Source: an uncultured Oscillospiraceae bacterium (GTDB lineage Bacteria; Bacillota; Clostridia; Oscillospirales; Oscillospiraceae). Taken from it: 12,707 nt of DNA. A program made the translations under genes and the position numbers. The notes beneath the pieces are model-generated. The model was given only the letters and a program-made list of their open reading frames with translations. It ran no database searches and was not told the DNA's origin. The stretch lies in assembly GCA_934589155.1 (NCBI GenBank), contig CAKTNP010000037.1, positions 1-12,707 on the forward strand, read 5' to 3'. Positions 1-5,137 of the stretch are shown here, in pieces (the first letter of the stretch is position 1; every line of letters starts with the position of its first letter).

Positions 1-2
1 AG

Positions 3-146
3 TCTGTACGGGATCGCTATATGAAAATGAAGGCACAGCCGGAGCATCCGGCAAATATTGATGCGTTGATTGAAAATTTTGACCGTGCGCTTTCCCATCC
101 GGATGAGAACGATTTAGAAAGACTTAGAAAAATCATTTTGGGATGA
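3..146 (+). CDS. 3' end of an unknown gene (partial at window edge)
   Basis: The frame is open from the window edge and ends at TGA 144-146, giving 47 residues ending in LERLRKIILG. It is hydrophilic and charged, with the look of a short helical C-terminus (ANIDALIENFDRAL, then DENDLERLRK), and has no membrane segment or recognisable motif. The next gene starts 24 bases later behind a good ribosome-binding site, so the two were probably co-transcribed. Base composition matches the following genes up to about 1290 and is more AT-rich than the core genes, which suggests one imported block. I do not recognise the family. Small proteins of this kind are common in integrative conjugative elements of Clostridia, but that is context and not proof. 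Confidence 0.5.
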   Translation, partial: SVRDRYMKMKAQPEHPANIDALIENFDRALSHPDENDLERLRKIILG

Positions 147-170
147 CGGCTTTGACAGGAGAAACTGATA

Positions 171-554
171 ATGGTTGTTCTTACCGAGCAAATAGAGATC
201 CCGACTTCCTCCTTTAAGGCAATCATCGGCGGCTCCCGTTACGAGCTTGATGTCATGGAGGATATTGATGTGCCGTCCGGTATGGGAGACTGCACCATAA
301 CCTTGACGCGGGATGAAACCGAAAATTATCTTAAAATTGAGGATGCGCTTTCCTTTAACTGTGACCGCTATGAATGCACACTGGAGGAAGTGACAGAACG
401 ATTTGCGGACAGCCTCATTGTCCGCCTCTGCAACGCCATCATTCCTGCCACGCTTGGGCAGGAGGATTTAGAAGAGGTCTTCACATGGGCAAGGTTTTTC
501 AACGAGGTCGGGATTTCTGTAAAGCTGATGAATCATCCGCTGACCAAGCTCTGA
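171..554 (+). CDS. Unknown small acidic protein, possibly truncated by a stop codon
   Basis: A 127-residue protein starting at ATG 171 behind a GGAGAA ribosome-binding site at 158-163. It is soluble and acidic, with a beta-rich first half (SFKAIIGGSRYELDVMEDID, then CTITLTRDETENYLKIEDAL) and a helical second half (EDLEEVFTWARFFNEVGISV). There is no signal peptide and no motif I recognise. An oddity is that the same frame continues past the TGA at 552-554 with protein-like sequence (EKLFDEHRLMDFHRCVLDVDY) up to about 616, where it meets the response-regulator stump. The TGA could be a decayed CGA (Arg), which would make this the body of a broken gene. That is an inference; the stop could also be the true end. 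Probably part of a mobile-element remnant. Confidence 0.5.
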   Translation: MVVLTEQIEIPTSSFKAIIGGSRYELDVMEDIDVPSGMGDCTITLTRDETENYLKIEDALSFNCDRYECTLEEVTERFADSLIVRLCNAIIPATLGQEDLEEVFTWARFFNEVGISVKLMNHPLTKL

Positions 555-616
555 GAAAAGCTGTTCGACGAACACCGTCTGATGGACTTCCATCGCTGCG
601 TCTTGGATGTGGACTA

Positions 617-790
617 TTCACCAAGGAGCAGATCTACCGGGCGGTATGGTCGGAGGACTATCTGCTGGATGACAGCAACATCATGGCGTTCATCCGTAAA
701 CTGCGGAAAAAGATCGAGCCGGACCTGGACGCACCCAAGTACATCCTGACAATCTGGGGGATCGGCTACAAAATGAATGACCAACTGTAA
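617..790 (+). pseudogene. C-terminal stump of an OmpR/VanR-type response regulator
   Basis: The frame 617-790 encodes 57 residues that are clearly the second half of an OmpR/PhoB winged-helix DNA-binding domain. They run from FTKEQIYRAVW through the recognition helix region SNIMAFIRKLRKKIEP to the C-terminal hairpin PKYILTIWGIGYKMN. The pattern is closest to VanR/VncR-type regulators. The receiver domain with its phosphorylated aspartate, the linker and the first part of the DNA-binding domain are absent. The frame runs further upstream only as meaningless sequence overlapping the previous gene. The join at about 615-619 falls directly after a different coding frame, so a deletion or recombination joined two genes here. 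Without an N-terminus or start codon it is not expected to be functional. A GC-rich hairpin follows the stop. Confidence 0.8.
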
Positions 791-795
791 AGAAG

Positions 796-817
796 GGCGG
801 GCGCCGGGGCGTCCGCC
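796..817 (+). terminator. GC-rich hairpin after the response-regulator stump
   Basis: Eight base pairs (796-803 with 810-817, one G-T pair) around a six-base loop. It is followed by TAAATTCTT, not a clean T-run, so it would be a weak terminator at best. It sits 6 bases after the stop codon, the usual place for the original gene's terminator. Confidence 0.4.
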
Positions 818-829
818 TAAATTCTTGCC

Positions 830-880
830 AAATCGCAAGGGAATCGCAAGGTTTTCGCCATGTGCTTTCCCTTGCGATTT
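830..880. repeat. Tandem 11-bp repeats plus a 14-bp inverted copy
   Basis: AATCGCAAGG occurs at 831-840 and again at 842-851, an 11-base period. A perfect inverted copy of 830-843 (AAATCGCAAGGGAA) lies at 867-880. The inverted pair could form a 14-bp stem with a 23-base loop. Direct repeats spaced by one helical turn are the known layout for OmpR/PhoB-family regulator sites (the PhoB box, for example), and the neighbour upstream is a stump of such a regulator. A regulator-binding site in the leader of the 971 gene is the simplest reading. A role in RNA folding is also possible. Confidence 0.55.
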
Positions 881-883
881 TTG

Positions 884-889
884 TATACT
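884..889 (+). promoter_or_regulatory. Candidate -10 box (TATACT) for the DUF3784-type gene
   Basis: TATACT lies four bases after the inverted repeat and about 80 bases upstream of the 971 start. No convincing -35 element is found 16-18 bases upstream (TGTGCT at 861-866). If it is a promoter, it would need an activator bound at the 830-880 repeats. Low certainty. Confidence 0.3.
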
Positions 890-970
890 GTACCAGGTCG
901 AAGGGAGGCGATTGCTGCCGATGTAACCGTAGCCCTTCCTCTAAAAACCAACCGAAAGGAGTGATCCCCT

Positions 971-1282
971 ATGGACTTCACCTGCATCTTTTTTGGCGTT
1001 CTGTTCACCGTGGCGGGCTTTGTATTTGCCTGCGGAAAAGGACACACACACCTTTCAGCGTGGAAGAATATGCCCCAGCCCGAAAAAGACAAAATCAAAA
1101 TCAGACCTCTTTGCCGAAACATCGGAGAGGTCATCGCCCTGAACGGCATCATTTTTCTGCTCAGGGGCTTCTGGTCTGGGTTCAGTGACCACTGGTTCGT
1201 GGGTGCTATGATCGCATGGCTCGTAGTTGCCGGGTTTGATGCTTTCACCGATTATTCTTCCTATGATTGCCGTCATGGGTGA
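971..1282 (+). CDS. Small membrane protein, DUF3784-like
   Basis: A 103-residue protein starting at ATG 971, with AAGGAG at 956-961 nine bases ahead. Its layout fits the DUF3784 family of small Firmicutes membrane proteins. An N-terminal hydrophobic helix (about residues 3-20, ending in a GKG turn) is followed by a short polar loop with the family-like pattern W..M...EKDKI and then LCRNIG. Two more membrane helices follow (about 50-67 and 74-91). The function of the family is not known. In Clostridia such genes often sit beside two-component regulators and ABC transporters in mobile elements, and here it lies next to a response-regulator stump. The gene appears intact, although its surroundings are decayed. 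The family assignment is by pattern only. Confidence 0.7.
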   Translation: MDFTCIFFGVLFTVAGFVFACGKGHTHLSAWKNMPQPEKDKIKIRPLCRNIGEVIALNGIIFLLRGFWSGFSDHWFVGAMIAWLVVAGFDAFTDYSSYDCRHG

Positions 1283-1310
1283 TGATTTGGGAGATATAAT
1301 CGACTGAAAA

Positions 1311-1351
1311 AGAAAAACGGCTATACCGGGCGATGATGCTCGATATAGCCG
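1311..1351 (-). terminator. Terminator for the TetR-family gene
   Basis: The stem CGGCTATA at 1318-1325 pairs with TATAGCCG at 1344-1351, extended inward by five more pairs after one mismatch, with a six-base loop at 1332-1337. Read on the minus strand it is followed by CGTTTTTCTTTTTC, a good T-run, so it terminates transcription from the TetR gene. On the plus strand only CTATTTCT follows, so it may also weakly stop the 971 gene. Confidence 0.75.
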
Positions 1352-1452
1352 CTATTTCTGTTGTGGTTCCGCTTGAAGACATCACTAAAAACGGTTAATT
1401 TGAACTGTCGTTAAGTGAGTGCCTCCAATGGGGACGTCTTTTTTTGTAAATT

Positions 1453-2019
1453 TCAGGATAGCCGGGCCAGCTTCTGCAGGGCGTGCTCCATGCTGCCGTC
1501 GATAACGGCCATGGCCTTGTCCAGGTGCTTTTCGTAGCTTTTTTCGATGAGCCCGTCCAGCCAGTCCAGGGCAATGCCCACAAAGCTCCATTCGTACAGG
1601 GCCACTACCAGGTCCAGATCCTCCGGCAGAATGGTCATGTGGTTTTTCTCCGCAATGTCCTCCGCCACCTCCCGGACCACAGGAGTCACCATGGCCCGCA
1701 GATACCGTACCAGTTGGGCCCGGCTGATGGAATGATAGATGTTCTGGGCCGGCACCCGGTATTCCTGCAAATGGCGAAAGATCCCCAGAAACTTCTCTTT
1801 CCAGGAGGCATAGGTCACGTTCCCGCCCAATAGCTGCCTGGCGTCCTCCTCAAAGATCCATTCCAGCAGGGCGTAGACATCCTGAAAGTGGTAATAAAAG
1901 GTCTGCCGGTTCACGCCGCAGTCGTCGGTGATCTGCTGAACGGTAATGGAGGATAGGGGCTCCCGGTACAGGAGCTTGATGAGGGATTGGGCCAGCATTC
2001 GCTTGGTCAGACCGGACAT
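1453..2019 (-). CDS. TetR-family transcriptional regulator (DhaS-like architecture)
   Basis: A 188-residue DNA-binding regulator. The N-terminal helix-turn-helix covers about residues 25-45 (ITVQQITDDCGVNRQTFYYHF), the classic TetR signature with the Tyr-Tyr-His-Phe end. It is preceded by the usual first helix (TKRMLAQSLIKLL). The rest is an all-helical ligand-binding and dimer domain with the pattern seen in regulators related to DhaS (TetR_C_8-like). The start ATG at 2019 has GGAGGT seven bases ahead on the minus strand. The gene is divergent from an exporter remnant at about 2133-2552, so it most likely once repressed that exporter and itself in response to a toxic compound. No operator partner gene remains intact here. 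The ligand cannot be read from the sequence. The ORF shows no damage. Confidence 0.88.
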   Translation of the reverse strand: MSGLTKRMLAQSLIKLLYREPLSSITVQQITDDCGVNRQTFYYHFQDVYALLEWIFEEDARQLLGGNVTYASWKEKFLGIFRHLQEYRVPAQNIYHSISRAQLVRYLRAMVTPVVREVAEDIAEKNHMTILPEDLDLVVALYEWSFVGIALDWLDGLIEKSYEKHLDKAMAVIDGSMEHALQKLARLS

Positions 2020-2048
2020 GGATCTACCTCCGTTTCACAATTTCTTTC

Positions 2049-2057
2049 ATTATACCA
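2049..2057 (-). promoter_or_regulatory. Extended -10 promoter of the TetR-family gene
   Basis: On the minus strand, TGGTATAAT (reading 2057 to 2049) is a perfect extended -10 element ending 29 bases before the start codon. The region 17 bases further upstream (TGGCGT) is a poor -35, which the extended -10 can compensate for. Confidence 0.65.
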
Positions 2058-2105
2058 TGGGACGGGGCGGGACGCCAGCCTTTTTTCCCCGGGCGGAGGG
2101 ATCCT

Positions 2106-2130
2106 GCCGGATTTCTTTACAAAATCCGGC
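2106..2130. promoter_or_regulatory. Perfect 9-bp inverted repeat, candidate TetR operator
   Basis: GCCGGATTT at 2106-2114 is matched by AAATCCGGC at 2122-2130 with a seven-base spacer. It lies between the divergent TetR gene and the exporter remnant, directly in front of the sequence TTGTATAAAT (2133-2142) that resembles a -10 element for the exporter. Dyads of this kind in the divergent region are the usual operators of TetR-family repressors. No T-run follows on either strand, so a terminator is unlikely. Confidence 0.5.
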
Positions 2131-2132
2131 GG

Positions 2133-2552
2133 TTGTATAAATTTGAGACAGCCCCGGCTTTTTTGTCCAAGGCCGTGGCGGATACCGTCACCTCCGTGGT
2201 GGGCAGCTCCGCCACCGCCCATATGATCCTGTGCCGGTCCGATCTGACCGGCAAGGACGCCCAGAAGATGCTGAAGGAGATCGAGAACCTGGACGGCGTG
2301 GAGTACGCTCTGGCCCAGGGAATGGATACCCTGCTGGCCGGTGCCAAGGAGCTGATGGAGGGCATGGCCCAGTTCGATGCCGAGGGCATCTCCAAGATCG
2401 CGGATCTGTTCCAGGGTGACGCGGAGACCCTGATCGACCGGCTCCGTGCTCTGCGGGATCTGGACGGGACCTACACCAGCTTCTCCGGTGAGGATCAGGA
2501 CATGCCCACAACGGTGAAATTCATCTATCGGATGGACTCCATCGGCGAGTAA
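2133..2552 (+). pseudogene. Remnant of an RND/MMPL-type exporter
   Basis: The frame is open as 139 codons but starts only at a TTG with no ribosome-binding site. Coding-like codon use begins near 2165. The protein has no membrane helix. Its first part (SSATAHMILCRSDLTGKDAQ, then KMLKEIENLDGVEYAL) resembles the first extracellular domain of clostridial MMPL transporters. The rest (GAKELMEGMAQFDAEGISKI to TYTSFSGEDQDMPTTVKFIYR) resembles the end of their coiled extracellular domain. An intact transporter is about 700 or more residues with around 12 membrane helices. I infer that the start and first helix were deleted and that an internal deletion joined the two extracellular parts near AL|AQGM. 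The adjacent TetR gene fits a former efflux locus. A small free-standing protein is an alternative, but the missing start region argues against it. Confidence 0.6.
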
Positions 2553-2555
2553 GAA

Positions 2556-2591
2556 AAAACGGGGCTCTTCCGAACGGAAGAGCCCCGTTTT
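2556..2591. terminator. Strong bidirectional terminator
   Basis: A perfect 12-bp stem (2560-2571 with 2576-2587) with GAAC loop, flanked by an A-run (2553-2559) and TTTT (2588-2591). It works on both strands: it ends the exporter remnant on the plus strand and, reading from bofA on the minus strand, it is followed by six Ts. Confidence 0.9.
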
Positions 2592-2625
2592 GAACCGCAA
2601 AGAGCATCGAAAGTGCCCGAAAGAG

Positions 2626-2657
2626 AAGCGCCCATCGGTTTTCGATGGGCGCTTTTT
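2626..2657. terminator. Second hairpin terminator between the exporter remnant and bofA
   Basis: A perfect 10-bp stem GCGCCCATCG (2628-2637) with CGATGGGCGC (2643-2652), loop GTTTT, followed by TTTTT at 2653-2657 on the plus strand. On the minus strand only TTCTCTTT follows. It backs up the terminator 40 bases away and insulates the convergent units. Confidence 0.85.
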
Positions 2658-2714
2658 GGTCGAATATGGGAATATGTTCGTGTCGGATCCCGGCGAAAAA
2701 TGGGGGCGTTCCGG

Positions 2715-2969
2715 TTACAGCAGAAAGCTGGACAGGATCAGAAGCAGAATTCCGGGCATTCCCAGTACGCCAACAATGGCGGCGGTGACAAAATTCACGG
2801 TGAAAACATACCCCGTGATCCCCGCCAGAGCATTGAGCAGAAACAGGCATACAAAGCCGCAGGCGGTGTTGATTAAGAGCTTAAAGATCAGCTTCATGGG
2901 CTTGGTAATGATCTTTAAGAGCAGAAAAATCAGAAAAGCGGGCACTAAAAGAACCAATATTTCGTGCAT
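2715..2969 (-). CDS. bofA: BofA-family sigma-K processing inhibitor-like membrane protein
   Basis: An 84-residue, almost wholly hydrophobic protein with the BofA pattern. Helix one (about 4-20) is followed by a basic connector KPMKLIFKLLIN, a second helix (about 35-55) and the family's hallmark C-terminal block NFVTAAIVGVLGMPG (59-73) ahead of a run of leucines. In Bacillus subtilis BofA (87 residues) holds the intramembrane protease SpoIVFB inactive in the outer forespore membrane until the engulfed spore signals, which delays release of active sigma-K. Here the ATG at 2969 has AGGAGG on the minus strand 5-6 bases ahead, and a near-consensus housekeeping-type promoter lies upstream. Many Clostridia keep bofA-like genes even where sigma-K control differs, so the exact role is not certain. 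The gene is single and divergent from the topoisomerase operon. Confidence 0.88.
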   Translation of the reverse strand: MHEILVLLVPAFLIFLLLKIITKPMKLIFKLLINTACGFVCLFLLNALAGITGYVFTVNFVTAAIVGVLGMPGILLLILSSFLL

Positions 2970-3008
2970 ATGGACCTCCTATGGATGAAAAACAAAAAAC
3001 TGGGGCAT

Positions 3009-3037
3009 ATTATAGCCGTTTTTGGGTGGAAAATCAA
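3009..3037 (-). promoter_or_regulatory. Sigma-A-type promoter of bofA
   Basis: On the minus strand, TTGATT (3037 to 3032) and TATAAT (3014 to 3009) are separated by 17 bases. The -10 ends about 39 bases before the start codon at 2969. This is a vegetative-type promoter, not an obvious mother-cell sigma-E one. Confidence 0.75.
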
Positions 3038-3054
3038 GCCCGAGGGGTCAAAAG

Positions 3055-3083
3055 TTGACTTCTCAGGGAGAAACGGGTATAAT
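3055..3083 (+). promoter_or_regulatory. Sigma-A promoter of the topoisomerase operon
   Basis: TTGACT (3055-3060) and TATAAT (3078-3083) with an ideal 17-base spacer, 61 bases ahead of the topoisomerase B start. It is divergent from the bofA promoter, with only 17 bases between the two -35 boxes. Confidence 0.88.
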
Positions 3084-3144
3084 ATACCAGATAATGGGTC
3101 AGTGTGCCAGTATAGGCCCAGAATATGGGATGTGGTGAGAGACA

Positions 3145-5118
3145 ATGGCAAAGAAACAAGAGTACGGAAATACCAGCATCACCTCGTTAAAGGGGGAGGA
3201 CCGGGTCCGAAAGCGCCCCAGCGTCATTTTCGGCACCGACGGCCTGGAGGGCTGCAAGCACGCGGTCTTTGAGATCCTCTCCAACGCCATCGACGAGGCC
3301 CGGGACGGCTACGGCGACCTGATCGTCGTGACCCGGTACGAGGACCTGTCCGTTGACGTGGAGGATTTCGGCCGCGGCTGTCCCGTGGATTGGAACGAAA
3401 AAGAGGGAAGATTCAACTGGGAATTGGTGTTTTGCGAACTTTACGCCGGCGGAAAATACGGGAAAGACTCCAATTATGAGTATTCTTTGGGCATGAACGG
3501 CCTTGGCACCTGCGCCACCCAGTACGCCTCTGAATTCTTTGACGCCATGATCCGCCGGGACGGTTATAAATACAGCCTCCACTTTGAAAAGGGCCGCCTG
3601 GTAGGTGAGATGAAAAAAGAGCCGGCGGACCGGAAAAAGACCGGCTCCTACTTCCATTGGCGGCCGGACCGGGAGGTCTTTACGGACATCAACATCCCGG
3701 CGGAGTACTATATGGACGTGATCCGCCGCCAGGCCGTGGTGAACAAGGGCATCCGGTTTCGGTTCCGGAACCAGGTGGGCGGAAAATTTGAGGTCACGGA
3801 ATACTGCTATGAGAACGGCATTGCGGAGTACCTGGAAGAACTCACCGGGGACGACGCCTTTACCATGCCCGTGTACTGGGAGGCGGAGCGCCGGGGCCGG
3901 GACGCCGAGGACCGGCCGGAGGTCAAGCTGAAGATCACCTCCGCCTTCTGCTTCTCCAAAAAGGTGAACCATATCGAGTATTACCACAACTCCTCCTGGC
4001 TGGAATACGGCGGCTCTCCCGATAAGGCCGTGCGGCTGGGCTTTGTGGCCGCCTTTGACAAATATATGCGGGAGAATAACAAGTACAACAAAAATGAGTC
4101 CAAGATCATCTTCCAGGACATTCAGGACTGCCTGGTACTGATCACCAACTGCTTCTCCACGGACACCAGCTTTGAAAACCAGACAAAAAAGTCCGTGAAC
4201 AGCCGCTTTGTCCAGGAGGCCATGACGGCTTTTTTTCGGGACAACCTTCAGGTCTGGTTTTTGGAAAACAAGCAGGACGCGGACCGGGCCGCGGAACAGA
4301 TTCTCATCAACAAGCGCAGCCGGGAGACGGCGGAGCGGGCCAAGATCACCGTGAAGAAAAAGCTCTCCGGCAGCATCGACATTGCCAACCGGGTCCAGAA
4401 ATTTGTGGACTGCCGCAGCAAGGACACGGAAAAGCGGGAGCTGTACATCGTGGAGGGCGACTCCGCTCTGGGCTCCGTCAAGCTGAGTCGGGACGCGGAG
4501 TTCCAGGGCATCATGCCCGTCCGTGGCAAAATCCTCAACTGCCTAAAGGCGGATTACAACAAAATTTTCGCCTCACCCATCATTACGGACCTCTTGAAGG
4601 TCCTGGGCTGCGGGGTAGAGGTGGAGAGCAAGCGGGGCAAGGACATTACCGCCTTCGACCTGTCCAACCTCCGCTGGGCCAAGATTGTCATCTGTACCGA
4701 TGCGGACGTGGACGGTTTCCAGATCCGGACCTTGATCCTCACCATGCTCTACCGGCTGTGCCCCACCCTGATCCGGGATGGATTCGTGTATATCGCCGAA
4801 TCCCCTTTGTTTGAGATCACCTGCAAGGACAAGACCTGGTTTGCCTATAACGAGCAGGAAAAAACCAAGATCCTCAAGGAGCTGGAGGGAAAGAAGGTCC
4901 AGCTCCAGCGGTCCAAAGGCCTGGGCGAAAACGACCCGGAGATGATGTGGATGACCACCATGAATCCGGAGACCCGGCGGCTCATCAAGGTCATGCCCGA
5001 GGATGTGGAGCGGACGGCCTACTACTTCGACATTCTGCTGGGAGATAACCTGGCGGAGCGGAAGAGCTTCATCGCGGAAAACGGGGCAAGATATTTGGAG
5101 CTTGCGGATATTTCGTAA
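3145..5118 (+). CDS. parE: Type IIA DNA topoisomerase B subunit (topoisomerase IV type)
   Basis: A 657-residue ATPase subunit of the enzyme that passes one DNA duplex through another. An N-terminal GHKL ATPase carries Glu43 in EILSNAIDEA, the ATP-binding turn DFGRGCP (74-80), the lid SLGMNGLG (114-121) and the QTK loop (346-348). The TOPRIM domain has EGDSALGS (437-444), MPVRGKILN (457-465) and the metal-binding DADVDG (519-524). The C-terminal QRSKGLGE (588-595) contacts the A subunit. The core is intact, so it should be active, but several normally fixed residues differ: DNGRGIP is DFGRGCP, GLHGVG is GMNGLG, and QRYKGLGE is QRSKGLGE. This marks a divergent branch next to its own A subunit. 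ATG 3145 has only a weak ribosome-binding site (GGTGAGAG). I call it topoisomerase IV from the partner's lack of a GyrA box; a second gyrase is the alternative. Confidence 0.88.
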   Translation: MAKKQEYGNTSITSLKGEDRVRKRPSVIFGTDGLEGCKHAVFEILSNAIDEARDGYGDLIVVTRYEDLSVDVEDFGRGCPVDWNEKEGRFNWELVFCELYAGGKYGKDSNYEYSLGMNGLGTCATQYASEFFDAMIRRDGYKYSLHFEKGRLVGEMKKEPADRKKTGSYFHWRPDREVFTDINIPAEYYMDVIRRQAVVNKGIRFRFRNQVGGKFEVTEYCYENGIAEYLEELTGDDAFTMPVYWEAERRGRDAEDRPEVKLKITSAFCFSKKVNHIEYYHNSSWLEYGGSPDKAVRLGFVAAFDKYMRENNKYNKNESKIIFQDIQDCLVLITNCFSTDTSFENQTKKSVNSRFVQEAMTAFFRDNLQVWFLENKQDADRAAEQILINKRSRETAERAKITVKKKLSGSIDIANRVQKFVDCRSKDTEKRELYIVEGDSALGSVKLSRDAEFQGIMPVRGKILNCLKADYNKIFASPIITDLLKVLGCGVEVESKRGKDITAFDLSNLRWAKIVICTDADVDGFQIRTLILTMLYRLCPTLIRDGFVYIAESPLFEITCKDKTWFAYNEQEKTKILKELEGKKVQLQRSKGLGENDPEMMWMTTMNPETRRLIKVMPEDVERTAYYFDILLGDNLAERKSFIAENGARYLELADIS

Positions 5119-5137
5119 GGGATAGAGGAAAGGTATC

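Noticed and set aside
862..1188. A 108-codon plus-strand frame overlapping the DUF3784-type gene
   Set aside because: It lacks a ribosome-binding site, begins inside the inverted repeat, and its composition is that of an out-of-frame reading of the 971 gene.
1385..1452. A short minus-strand frame after the TetR gene ending in GGTHLTTVQINRF
   Set aside because: It reads out of frame through the end of the TetR gene, has no start of its own, and I cannot tie it to a known family.
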